The position numbers and the translations under genes were made by a program. Of a stretch of 64,000 nucleotides of DNA, positions 17,041 to 25,142 are shown piece by piece. The stretch lies in NCBI RefSeq assembly GCF_024464655.1, contig NZ_JANHAV010000001.1, forward strand, positions 372,001 to 436,000. Reading direction: 5' to 3'. The notes beneath the pieces were generated by a model that saw only the letters and a list, made by a program, of their open reading frames with translations, did not search any database and was not told where the DNA came from. Every line of letters begins with the position of its first letter. Position 1 is the first letter of the stretch. The stretch is from Halobellus inordinatus (lineage in GTDB: Archaea > Halobacteriota > Halobacteria > Halobacteriales > Haloferacaceae).

Positions 17041-17219
17041 TCGGTCGCGTCGACGGCGTCGGTGCGGTCGAGATTCCGCCGGTTTCAGTTGGGTCCCGCC
17101 AGCATCAGGGCCTCACCCGCCTCGATCGGGGGAACATCGGCCCCGTTTCGACACACCGGCCCGCGCTCTCGACGAGACAAACCAAAGTATTCACTACAGC
17201 CGACTTCTAACGCCCGGGT

Positions 17220-17774
17220 ATGACTGACGGCAACGCGGAGATGTCCCGTCGCGCCTTCCTCACGACCGCGGCCGGTACCGCCGCGGCCGCCGGTGCTGCC
17301 GGAACCGCCGCAGCACAGGAAGGCGGCGGTGGCGGCACGAAGACGGTTATGGTCGGCCCCGGCGGCTCGCTGGTGTTCGAGCCCGGGACGAACGAACCGC
17401 TCCAGATCACGCCCGGAACGACTGTCGAGTTCGTCTGGGACTCCGACAACCACAACATCGTCGTCGACAGCCAGCCCGAGGGCGCGAACTGGGAGGGCCA
17501 CGAGCCGATCGAGAACACGGGATTCACCTACTCGCACACGTTCGAGACGCTCGGCACCTACGAGTACTACTGCGCGCCGCACCAGAGCGCGGGAATGGTC
17601 GGGACCATCGAAGTCGTCGAGTCTATCTCGACGCCTGCACCCTCGAACGTCCCGACGGTTCCGGACTCCGCGAAGACGCTCGGCGTCGCGACGACGTTCG
17701 CGATGGTCGCGACACTCGGTCTCGCCTTCTTCTTCCTGAAGTACGGCGGCGACTACGAGATCGAAGACGAGTAA
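17220..17774 (+). CDS. Second membrane-anchored halocyanin
   Basis: A 184-residue cupredoxin with a Tat signal (SRRAFLTTAAG), a very short Gly linker, a plastocyanin domain with His78 (DNHNIV), Cys118 and His121 (YYCAPH) and Met126, and a C-terminal helix at about 152-173 ending in a short acidic tail. The domain is close to identical, also in DNA, to that of the halocyanin at 4396. It stands alone, away from the cytochrome b genes, and may shuttle electrons from the same complex or to an oxidase. Confidence 0.9.
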   Translation: MTDGNAEMSRRAFLTTAAGTAAAAGAAGTAAAQEGGGGGTKTVMVGPGGSLVFEPGTNEPLQITPGTTVEFVWDSDNHNIVVDSQPEGANWEGHEPIENTGFTYSHTFETLGTYEYYCAPHQSAGMVGTIEVVESISTPAPSNVPTVPDSAKTLGVATTFAMVATLGLAFFFLKYGGDYEIEDE

Positions 17775-17916
17775 TCGTCTTCGGCGGCCACAGACCGTCG
17801 CAGCGCGCGATCGTTTCTCTGGCCTGATAGCTATTCGCTCGTCTCCAACCCGGACCACCGCACTACCGCTCTCCGCGTGGCTCTCTACCTGCCCGCTCTC
17901 TCCGCTATCGCGCGCT

Positions 17917-18975
17917 TCAAAAGAACCCGTAGTCGTCGCGCTCGGTCTCGTAGATCTGCTCGTAGGACTGCAATACGTCGGCGTGATCGAAGTCGGCGAA
18001 CGCCTCGTTGATCGACGCCCGCTCGTGGCCCGCGGCGGCGACGACCTCGTCGGCCAGTTCCTGCGGGTTGGTCACGCGGACGCCACGCTCGCAGTTTTCG
18101 ACTAATTCGTGGGCGCTCGATCGGGCCTGATACTCCACGATGCCGACACAGCCGGCGGCGAGCGCCCAGAGCAGTCCGCGCGGGAACGGCTCGACGGTCG
18201 CCGTCTGGGCGAACACGTGCGCGCCCTTCAGAACCGGGACGAACTCGGCGGGCGGGAGGTCACCGAGGAACTCCACGCGGTCGTCGATCCGGAGTTCCGC
18301 GGCAGTCTGCTCTGCCGCGTCGCGTTCGGGTCCGTCGCCGATAATGGCCGCACGCCAATCGCGGTCGCGGAGTTCCGCGAGCGCGAGGAGGAACGACTCG
18401 ACGTTCGCGTGTTCGTCCAAGTGGCGGGCGTACACGAGGTCCGCTCGGTTGTCGACGTCTGACTCACGCACCAGGTCGACGTCGATGGATTCGGGGACGA
18501 CCGAGACCGCGTCCTCGGGCACGCCGTGCTCGCGAACGTCCGTCTTGACCATCCGCGACGGCGTCAGAACCCGGTTCGCGCTCGTCGCTGCCTTGCCGAG
18601 CATCCGGGCCGAGTCGTCTCCGCGGGCGGCCCACCAGTCGACGACGACCGGGACTCGGAGAACGCGCGCAGCCGTCTTCGCGGCGACGACCTGCGAGGGG
18701 GGGCTGTTCGTCGCGTGGATCACGTCCGGATCAGCCCGCCGGAGCGCAAAGGGAAGTTTCGAGGCGAAGGTGCGTGCCGAAGGCGTCTCGCTGACGGCGA
18801 CGTACTCGACGTCGTTCTGCTCGAAGGCGTCTAACTCGCCGTCCCACCACTGCGAACAGAGGAAGACGACGTCGTGACCGCGCGCCGCGAGGTGTTCGGC
18901 GACTCGTCGCGTTCGCCTCGTCGCGCCGTCGGACCGGCGCTGTTCGGGATACAACGAGACGAACGCGACGCGCAT
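17917..18975 (-). CDS. Glycosyltransferase family 4-type protein
   Basis: A 352-residue GT-B fold enzyme. The N-terminal domain begins MRVAFVSLYPEQ with the Gly/His-rich ARGHDVVFLC. The linker VLTPSRMVKTDV and VPESIDVD lead into the C-terminal sugar-nucleotide domain, with AAIIGDGPERD, FLGDLPPAEFVPVL and a GT4-like donor segment (TATVEPFPRGLLWALAAGC) where Glu precedes PFPRGLLWAL. It probably adds a sugar to a lipid carrier or polysaccharide for S-layer glycans or surface polymers. The start at 18975 skips a 13-residue in-frame extension. Confidence 0.88.
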   Translation of the reverse strand: MRVAFVSLYPEQRRSDGATRRTRRVAEHLAARGHDVVFLCSQWWDGELDAFEQNDVEYVAVSETPSARTFASKLPFALRRADPDVIHATNSPPSQVVAAKTAARVLRVPVVVDWWAARGDDSARMLGKAATSANRVLTPSRMVKTDVREHGVPEDAVSVVPESIDVDLVRESDVDNRADLVYARHLDEHANVESFLLALAELRDRDWRAAIIGDGPERDAAEQTAAELRIDDRVEFLGDLPPAEFVPVLKGAHVFAQTATVEPFPRGLLWALAAGCVGIVEYQARSSAHELVENCERGVRVTNPQELADEVVAAAGHERASINEAFADFDHADVLQSYEQIYETERDDYGFF

Positions 18976-19075
18976 ACCCGTGGATTTCGTCGGGGCGATA
19001 AAAATCCTCGACATTCGGCGGTCGGGGCCGGGATCCGACGGGTCGACGGCCCGACAGACGACGAGCCGAATCCGA

Positions 19076-19696
19076 TCAGACGAAGACCAGAGCCGCAGCG
19101 GCGGCTTCGATGTACTCCCAACTGTAGACGTGGTTCAGCAACAGGTAGGTGACGACGCCGAGCGCGAGCGAGAGCAGCCACGCGCCCGCGGCGATCCGGC
19201 CGACGCGACGGTGCGGCGTCTCGGTCCGAAGTTCCGTCGGCGAGTGGGTCAGACCGAGCACGAGCGCGTACAGCACTACCGGCACCGAAATGATGGAGAG
19301 GATGATGTGGATCGCGAGCATCGCCAGGTAGGGGTAGTACGCGAACGCCGGCCCGACGAACTCCTTCGTGCCCCCGCCGCCGATTTTCGTGAGATACATC
19401 ACGAGGAACACGAGGATCAGGACGAACGAGGTCACCATCGAAGCCGCGTGCTTTTTCACCTCGTCGCGGCGGATCCACCGCCAGCCGGCGGCGATCACGA
19501 CGACGTTTATCGCGTTCACGAGAGCGATCGCGTCCGAGAGCCGGTTCACCGCACGCAGCGATAGTTCGGGGAAGACGCTCCCCGGAACGAGTCCGAGAAA
19601 GGTGCCGACGACGGCAGCGTATCCGACGACCGAGAGCACGGCAGTGACGGCCAACGGGTGCCGCTTCGCCGCGTTGTCGGCGCTCGAAGTTGCCAT
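19076..19696 (-). CDS. DUF420 family membrane protein
   Basis: A 206-residue protein with five to six membrane helices. It has the DUF420 pattern: NAINVVVIAAGWRWIRRDEVKKHAASMVTS, then LAMLAIHIILSIISVPVVLYALVLGL and HRRVGR near the last helices, with conserved His residues that could bind heme or metal. Related proteins sit near cytochrome oxidase and heme-biogenesis genes. Function is unproven. The start at MATSSADN (19696) removes a long Arg-rich upstream extension that antisenses the next gene. Confidence 0.85.
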   Translation of the reverse strand: MATSSADNAAKRHPLAVTAVLSVVGYAAVVGTFLGLVPGSVFPELSLRAVNRLSDAIALVNAINVVVIAAGWRWIRRDEVKKHAASMVTSFVLILVFLVMYLTKIGGGGTKEFVGPAFAYYPYLAMLAIHIILSIISVPVVLYALVLGLTHSPTELRTETPHRRVGRIAAGAWLLSLALGVVTYLLLNHVYSWEYIEAAAAALVFV

Positions 19697-19788
19697 ACCG
19701 TGGGGTGAGGACTCTGCCGTATTCCGTCTTCGGATCGAGGACCGATCGTGGACGCCGTGCGTGGGATGTGCGCGATGGTGGGAGTCGC

Positions 19789-20835
19789 TCAGATGACGCC
19801 GGTGAACGCCGCGGCTTCGCGCGCGGCCGCCTCGCTGACGCCGTCGCCGAGGATCGTGTAGCGGTCGCGGATCGTGTGCGCAGTCGTCACCGCTTCCAGG
19901 AACGTCGCGTCGTCGATGCCGAGTTCGCCGGCGGTGGTCGGCGCGCCCACATCGTCGAGGGCGTCGCGGATGTCGGCCCACTCGCCGCGTTCGCCCGAGT
20001 GGAGGTACTCGGTGACGACGGCGGCGACGCCAACCTGGTGTCCGTGGAGCGCACGACCGGGGACAAGTCGGTCGAGTTGGTGTGAGATGAGGTGCTCTGC
20101 GCCCGAGGCGGGCCGGGAGGATCCAGCGATCGACATCGCCACGCCCGAGGAGACGAGCGCTTTCGCGACCAGCCACGCCGACTCCTCGAACCCGGGTTTG
20201 ATCGCGTCGGAGGATTCGACGAGCATCTCCGCGGTCATCTGTGAGAGCGCGCCCGCGTACTCGCTGTACTCGACGTTCTTCAGCCGGTGCGCGAGCTTCC
20301 AGTCTTTCACCGCCGTGTAGTTCGAGACGATGTCCGCACAGCCAGCCGTCGTGAGTTCCCAGGGCGCTTCCGCGAGGATTTCCGTGTCGGCGACGACGGC
20401 GAGCGGCGGGTCGGCCGCGACCGAGTGCCGGGTGTCACCTTCCGGGATTGACGAGCGCCCGGAGACGATCCCGTCGTGGCTCGCCGCAGTCGGGACGGAG
20501 ACGAATCCGCAGTCGAGCCGATCGGACGCCATCTTCGCGGTGTCGATCGGCTTGCCGCCGCCGAGGCCGACGAGATAGCCCGCGTCGGCCGCCTCGGCAG
20601 CGTCGATGACGTGCTCGACGGCCTCGAAGCTGGCCGTATCGACCGTGACGGTCGCCGGATCGTCGAACTGGGCGCGGACGCGGTCGCCGACCAGGCTGTC
20701 CGGCGTCGAACTCGTCACGACTAGCGGGCGGCCCGAGAGATAGAGCTCCGCCAGCGCGTCTGAGAGGTCGTCGAGGACGCCGTGACCGACGAGGACGTTT
20801 CGCGGAAGTTTGATCCACGTCGTCTTCTCGAACAT
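19789..20835 (-). CDS. egsA: NAD(P)-dependent glycerol-1-phosphate dehydrogenase
   Basis: A 348-residue enzyme that reduces dihydroxyacetone phosphate to sn-glycerol 1-phosphate, the first step of archaeal lipid backbone synthesis. Visible motifs are the N-terminal LPRNVLVGHGV, the nucleotide site GGGKPIDTAKM, SVPTAASHDGI, and the metal-ligand region with SGAEHLISHQLD and ALHGHQVG. The start MFEKTTWIKLPR at 20835 lies about 30 bp downstream of an AGTATATTCT TATA box on the - strand. Length and motifs match the archaeal family rather than glycerol dehydrogenase. Confidence 0.95.
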   Translation of the reverse strand: MFEKTTWIKLPRNVLVGHGVLDDLSDALAELYLSGRPLVVTSSTPDSLVGDRVRAQFDDPATVTVDTASFEAVEHVIDAAEAADAGYLVGLGGGKPIDTAKMASDRLDCGFVSVPTAASHDGIVSGRSSIPEGDTRHSVAADPPLAVVADTEILAEAPWELTTAGCADIVSNYTAVKDWKLAHRLKNVEYSEYAGALSQMTAEMLVESSDAIKPGFEESAWLVAKALVSSGVAMSIAGSSRPASGAEHLISHQLDRLVPGRALHGHQVGVAAVVTEYLHSGERGEWADIRDALDDVGAPTTAGELGIDDATFLEAVTTAHTIRDRYTILGDGVSEAAAREAAAFTGVI

Positions 20836-20890
20836 ACGCACCGTACCTGACGGGGCCGTTAGAATATACTGGTTCGTGGAGCAGTTGTGT

Positions 20891-21268
20891 TTATACCGCT
20901 TCCATTGCGGCGGCGACACCGCGCCTGACTGCTCCGGCGACCCCGCTCACTCGGATCTCGACCGTCTCGACACCGAGCAGTTCGGAGAGTAGCCCCGGTC
21001 GGGCTCCGGCGCCAGAAACCGCCACGGTCCGGTCGCGGACACGGAACTCGACGGTGAGGTCAGTCCGAGAAAGCAGTTCGCTGAGCCGCTTCTCAGACCC
21101 GCCGGGGAGTCTTCGGAACGCCTGAACGGCGCCGAGTAATGAGGGGAACATCACGAACACTCGTTCGCCGATCGATCGCACGTCCGCCTGCGTCCCAGCG
21201 ACCTCGATCGTCAGGTCTGCGTCCACCGAAAGCGGCGTGAACCGCTCGTCTACGTGGGAATCACTCAC
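20891..21268 (-). CDS. Hypothetical protein, second gene of a two-gene overlapping pair
   Basis: A 125-residue alpha/beta-looking protein with no recognised family. Strand-like repeats DADLTIEVAGT, DLTVEFRVRDRTVAVSG and VETVEIRVSG alternate with helices. There is no membrane segment and no Cys. Its ATG lies 8 bp inside the end of the upstream small gene, so the pair is coupled. It follows egsA in reverse order (its stop lies upstream of the egsA start region), so it may share that promoter region. Confidence 0.65.
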   Translation of the reverse strand: MSDSHVDERFTPLSVDADLTIEVAGTQADVRSIGERVFVMFPSLLGAVQAFRRLPGGSEKRLSELLSRTDLTVEFRVRDRTVAVSGAGARPGLLSELLGVETVEIRVSGVAGAVRRGVAAAMEAV

Positions 21269-21476
21269 GCTCTCTGGTCGTGATTCGGACGGTGCCGTCG
21301 ACGAGCCACGTGGCGTGCTCCGCGTCCGGCCCCGTCCCGCTGGGCACTTCGACCGACATATCCTCGAATTCGTACGTGATCTCGGCGCCTCGTCCAGTTA
21401 GGCGATCGTAGAGGCCGATCGCGAGCTCGGGCCACGTCGTCGTTTCGTCAACGCGCTCTTCGGGCGGTTGTGACAT
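21261..21476 (-). CDS. Small acidic protein, first gene of the pair
   Basis: A 71-residue protein beginning MSQPPEERVDETTTWPELA. The second half reads as two or three beta strands (ITYEFEDMSVEVPSG, WLVDGTVRITT). The start at 21476 is preferred because upstream in-frame residues lie in an A/T-rich promoter. On the - strand a TATA-like GTATGTATAC lies about 25 bp upstream. Function unknown. The partner at 20891 has similar strand-rich character, so the two may form a complex. Confidence 0.6.
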   Translation of the reverse strand: MSQPPEERVDETTTWPELAIGLYDRLTGRGAEITYEFEDMSVEVPSGTGPDAEHATWLVDGTVRITTRERE

Positions 21477-21592
21477 AATAGATAATTCTGTTTCTGAGTA
21501 TACATACCTTATGCCCAATCTGGGCGGGTCGCTGAATCCGATTATGCGTTTGCACGTCGTCCCTCATCCGACTGCACGCGCCTCGCGCTCGT

Positions 21593-22288
21593 TCACGACA
21601 GCGCGGCGATGCTCTGCGCTAAGAACAGGACGCCGAACCCGGCGAGGACGACGGCGCTGACGCCGGCGACGATCGGGGCGAAGGCCTCGACGCGGCGCTC
21701 TGCGCTGACGAGCGCGGCCGGGAAGCCGGTGACCCACACGACGATTCCGCCGAAGAAGCCCGCGACTAGCGCCGGCGATCCGGTGTTGACGACCAGAATG
21801 CCGGCGAGCGAGGAGCCGACGTACGGCGTCTGTGCGAGCACGTCGAGCGTGCCCGGCTGGAGCAGCCCGACCCCGATCGTGAGCCAAAAGAGGATCTGAT
21901 AGGGGTTGGTGAGGGCGAGGACGAACGCCTTGCGGAACCCGGTCCCGATGCGCGGGTCGGAGTCGTCGGTGGCGCCGCCGCCGGCCCGGAACGACGATTT
22001 GATGTCGCTGGCTGCGCCGTAGGCGAAGTACAGCATCAGGACGCCGCCGACGCCGACCATCCCCGCCCGCAGGAGCGGGAACCGCTCGACGAACGCGACG
22101 ACGCCGAGCGCCGCGAGGACGAAAAAGATCGCGTCGGCGCTCATCGCGCCGAGGCCCGCTTTGAACCCGGCGAGCCACCCCCGCACGACGCTCTCCTCGG
22201 CGATAATTGCGTTCATCGGTCCGGGCGGCGCAGCGAGGGCAACCCCGAAGACGATACCGGCCGAGAGGGTTGCGACGAGACTCGTCAT
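21593..22288 (-). CDS. LysE/RhtB family exporter
   Basis: A 231-residue membrane protein with six predicted helices. The N-terminal helix contains the family motif AAPPGPMNAIIAEESVVRG, and later LTNPYQILFWLTIG corresponds to the NPKxxLFW region. The family exports amino acids or other small solutes. It begins about 110 bp from the transporter/regulator operon to its right, so it may be a separate transcript. Substrate cannot be read from sequence. Confidence 0.88.
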   Translation of the reverse strand: MTSLVATLSAGIVFGVALAAPPGPMNAIIAEESVVRGWLAGFKAGLGAMSADAIFFVLAALGVVAFVERFPLLRAGMVGVGGVLMLYFAYGAASDIKSSFRAGGGATDDSDPRIGTGFRKAFVLALTNPYQILFWLTIGVGLLQPGTLDVLAQTPYVGSSLAGILVVNTGSPALVAGFFGGIVVWVTGFPAALVSAERRVEAFAPIVAGVSAVVLAGFGVLFLAQSIAALS

Positions 22289-22397
22289 CGTCCCATCTCA
22301 CGAGTGGTATCGAGAAAAAAGATCCGAAGGCGCGGCAGGCACTACGTCGGACCGCAGTGCACCGAGTGCGACCGGCCAGTCACACGGGTCCGCCCAG

Positions 22398-23108
22398 TTA
22401 CACGAGCCCGGTCGCGGCGGCGGTCACCGCCCCGATGAACGTCTCCCAGACGGAGAAGCCGGTGACGATCGAGAGGACCGTATCCAGCCCGAAGAAGGCG
22501 AACAGGATCGCGGAGCCGAAGTGGGCCTTGCGCATATTGAACTTGTGCGCGAAGGTGTGGAACAGATACGCGTTCGCGAGGCTGATCGGAATGATCGCGA
22601 GCATCTCGCCGGCCCAGATCGCCGAGGTCGCGCCGTACTGGACGGCCAGCCCGATCGTTATTAACTGCGTCTTGTCGCCGAACTCGCCGGTGACCATCAT
22701 CACGAAAATGGGGAGGAATCCGCCGAAGGAACCGGCGTACCGATCGAGCGGGCGCGGGAGATCGAGGTCTGCCAACTCTGCGAAGCCCCCATCGGTAACG
22801 CTCGTCCCGTCGAGTTCGGAGCCACCGGCGGCCTTCGGAGCCGAACGGTACAGGAGGACCGCGAACGTCAAAAACAGCGCCGCCGTCACTGCATCGAGGA
22901 CGACCGGCGGCAAGGCTGACTGAAGTGCCCGCCCGAAGAGGATCTCGATTGCGGTCCAGCCGGCGAACGCCGACCCTGCGGCGGCCACGACGATCCGCGG
23001 GTCGTACCGGGTCGAGAGCCCCGCGATGATGAACTGCACCTTCTCTCCGGGGAGGACGGCCAACTGAGCGACGAACGCGACGATCAGGATTTCGAGGTAG
23101 GAACTCAC
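22398..23108 (-). CDS. GDT1/TMEM165 (UPF0016) family cation transporter
   Basis: A 236-residue membrane protein with six to seven helices. The second signature is intact: TGEFGDKTQLITIGLA (ExGDK[ST]). The first repeat is altered: LPGEKVQFIIAGLS keeps Glu-Lys but lacks the Gly-Asp pair. Bacterial members of this family export Mn2+; eukaryotic ones move Ca2+/Mn2+. Its start overlaps the end of the DtxR-type regulator by 4 bp, so the two form one operon. A manganese-homeostasis role is inferred. Confidence 0.85.
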   Translation of the reverse strand: MSSYLEILIVAFVAQLAVLPGEKVQFIIAGLSTRYDPRIVVAAAGSAFAGWTAIEILFGRALQSALPPVVLDAVTAALFLTFAVLLYRSAPKAAGGSELDGTSVTDGGFAELADLDLPRPLDRYAGSFGGFLPIFVMMVTGEFGDKTQLITIGLAVQYGATSAIWAGEMLAIIPISLANAYLFHTFAHKFNMRKAHFGSAILFAFFGLDTVLSIVTGFSVWETFIGAVTAAATGLV

Positions 23109-23809
23109 GCGTCGCTCACCTCAGTTGAACCGCCGGCTGGCGCCGCATCGGTCGCAGGACGAACGTAGATCGCTTCGGCCACTGATTCTGGGAGACTCTG
23201 TTCGGCGTCTGATCCGGTTCGCACCGTGACCATTCCGAAGGGAGCGACGTCGACAACTTCGAGCGTCGTCCCGGGTGTGATCCCCGCGTCAGCAAGGTAT
23301 TCGAGTTCGTCGCGGTCACGGTCGCTGACGCGCGAGACGACGACGCGGTCGTCGACCTCGTGGGCCGTCAGGGGCGTCGCCTCGTCGTCTTCGAGCGGGG
23401 CGAGATCAGCGGACGGAATCGGATCGCCGTGCGGGTCGACGACCGGATCGTCGAGCGCCTCCGCGACGCGACGCTCGAACTCTTCGCTGATGTGGTGTTC
23501 CAGCGCGTCGGCCTCGTCGTGGACCTCGCTCCAGGAGTAATCAAGATGCTCTGCGAGGTACGCTTCGAGGAGGCGGTGATGGCGGAGAATCTCCAGTGCG
23601 ACCGTCTCTCCTTCGGGGGTGAGTTCGGCTCCTTTGTACTTCTCGCGCGTCACGAGCCCGCGGTCTTCGAGATTCCCGAGCATACTCGTCACCGTCGGCG
23701 GGGTCTTCTCGAGGGCGTCTGCGACCGCAGAGGTGGAGACGGGCGGCCCGGATCGAGCCTGAATCTGGTAGATCGTTTTGAGATAGTCCTCCATCACGTC
23801 GCTCAACAT
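23105..23809 (-). CDS. DtxR/MntR family metal-dependent transcription regulator
   Basis: A 234-residue protein: an N-terminal winged helix (MEDYLKTIYQIQ, VSTSAVADAL, VTSMLGNLEDRGLV), a dimerisation and metal domain (HHRLLEAYLAEHLDYSWSEVHDEADALEHHIS with several His/Glu/Asp ligands), and a C-terminal FeoA/SH3-like domain (ITPGTTLEVVDVAPFGMVTVR). The ATG at 23809 is chosen; the alternative upstream start is TTG within the promoter. It is followed with a 4-bp overlap by the GDT1 transporter. A palindrome at 23817-23831 is a plausible autoregulatory operator. Confidence 0.92.
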   Translation of the reverse strand: MLSDVMEDYLKTIYQIQARSGPPVSTSAVADALEKTPPTVTSMLGNLEDRGLVTREKYKGAELTPEGETVALEILRHHRLLEAYLAEHLDYSWSEVHDEADALEHHISEEFERRVAEALDDPVVDPHGDPIPSADLAPLEDDEATPLTAHEVDDRVVVSRVSDRDRDELEYLADAGITPGTTLEVVDVAPFGMVTVRTGSDAEQSLPESVAEAIYVRPATDAAPAGGSTEVSDA

Positions 23810-23816
23810 ACGACGA

Positions 23817-23831
23817 TTTAGACTAGCCAAA
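23817..23831 (-). promoter_or_regulatory. Candidate DtxR-type operator with adjacent TATA
   Basis: On the - strand TTTGGCTAGTCTAAA is a near-palindrome around a central TA, with the form expected of DtxR/SirR sites in haloarchaea. It lies 8 bp before the regulator ATG, and an A/T-rich TATA-like ATTATTAATT lies just upstream (23832-23841). A bound dimer would cover the transcription start. Confidence 0.5.
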
Positions 23832-23876
23832 ATTAATAATCTGTCGGTACAAACGATACTGCGTGAGTGTTCTAAC

Positions 23877-25049
23877 TCATATTCCTTTTCCCATCAAATG
23901 GCTCCGGAGCACGTCTGCGGTCTTGGTTCCGGATTCCGTGTTGACGACGACGACGTGATCGTCGGGGCCGAACACGCCGTCGGCAGCGAGTTCGCCGGCC
24001 GCCGCGACCGCGACTCCGCCGGCGGCACCAACCTCTAACCCTGCCTTCTGAGCGGCCACGACAGCGCTTTCGAGGCTGTTCTCGTCGTCGACGGCCACGA
24101 ATCCGCCGCCGGTCTCCGCAACGGCGTCGAGCGCCGGCTCCGCACCGTTCGGCTCGGGGATCTCCAGTTCGCCGACGATGGTGTCCGGCGACTCCCAGGG
24201 TTCGATCGTGTCGGCACCGCGATCGTGCGCGGCGACGAGCGGCGCACAGCCGGCGGGCTGGGCCGCATACACCGGCGGCACGTCGTCGGTCATCCCGACC
24301 TCGCGGAGTTCGCGGAAGCCCTTCACGACGCCCGCGACGACCTCACCCGTCCCCGCCGGAAGGACGACGGCGTCCGGGAGCGCCCAATCGACAGACTCCG
24401 CGATCTCGAAGGCGACCGTCTTGATACCGTCGTGTCGGTGCGGATTGTCGAACTCCTGCAGCGTGTACCACTCCGACTGCAACTGTTCGTGGAGTGCGGC
24501 CTCCGCGTCGGGGTAGCGCCCGCCCGCGACTCGCATCTCCCCGCCGTGGACGTTCACCATCGCCTTGTTCGAGAACGGCGCGCGGGAGGGGACGAACGCG
24601 TACGAGCGGATGTCGGCCATCCCGGCGTAGGACGCCGCCGACTGCCCCGCGTTCCCCGGCGTCGCGAGCGCGACGAGGTCCGCGTCGGCTTCGCGCGCCG
24701 CCGTCACCGCCGGCGCCAGCCCCCGGTCGAGAACCGTTCCGGTCGGGTTGCGGCTCTCGTCTTTGATCGAGAGTTCGCCGAGACCGACTTCCTCGGCCAG
24801 CGTCGGCGCGGCGACGAGCGGCGTGCCGCCCTCGTCGGCCGTGACCGGCGATTCGAACGCGAGCAGGTCGCTGTAGCGCCACATCGACCGCGGCGCGTCC
24901 GCGAGCGCCTCGTCGGACCACTCGACGGCGTCGTAGTCGTACGCGGCTTCGAGCCGTGCGCCGGCGTCGCTCTCGCCCGTCGCAGTCGCGTCGTAGCGCT
25001 CGTCGGTCGCCGTACAGACTAGGCCGCAGAACGCCTCGCTCGTTTGCAT
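23877..25049 (-). CDS. Threonine synthase-like PLP-fold protein lacking the Schiff-base lysine
   Basis: A 390-residue fold-type II protein. It has the N-terminal CxxC-like start (FCGLVC) of archaeal threonine synthases, SIKDESRNPTGT, ATPGNAGQSAASYAG (phosphate/Asn region), LPAGTGEVVAGVVKGF and a C-terminal TESGTKTAD. In active enzymes NPTGSFKDRG holds the PLP lysine, but here it reads NPTGTVLDRG, so the lysine is Leu. The DNA (GTT CTC GAC) is unambiguous. It may be a pseudoenzyme or may act on a different ligand. A catalytic thrC should exist elsewhere in the genome. Confidence 0.85.
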   Translation of the reverse strand: MQTSEAFCGLVCTATDERYDATATGESDAGARLEAAYDYDAVEWSDEALADAPRSMWRYSDLLAFESPVTADEGGTPLVAAPTLAEEVGLGELSIKDESRNPTGTVLDRGLAPAVTAAREADADLVALATPGNAGQSAASYAGMADIRSYAFVPSRAPFSNKAMVNVHGGEMRVAGGRYPDAEAALHEQLQSEWYTLQEFDNPHRHDGIKTVAFEIAESVDWALPDAVVLPAGTGEVVAGVVKGFRELREVGMTDDVPPVYAAQPAGCAPLVAAHDRGADTIEPWESPDTIVGELEIPEPNGAEPALDAVAETGGGFVAVDDENSLESAVVAAQKAGLEVGAAGGVAVAAAGELAADGVFGPDDHVVVVNTESGTKTADVLRSHLMGKGI

Positions 25050-25142
25050 ACCTGGAGTTACGATCCGACGAACAAATCCCTATTCACTTCTCTCCGGGAC
25101 CCACTCGCAGTCTCTTTGTGTCCCGCGATCGAAACGACGCGT

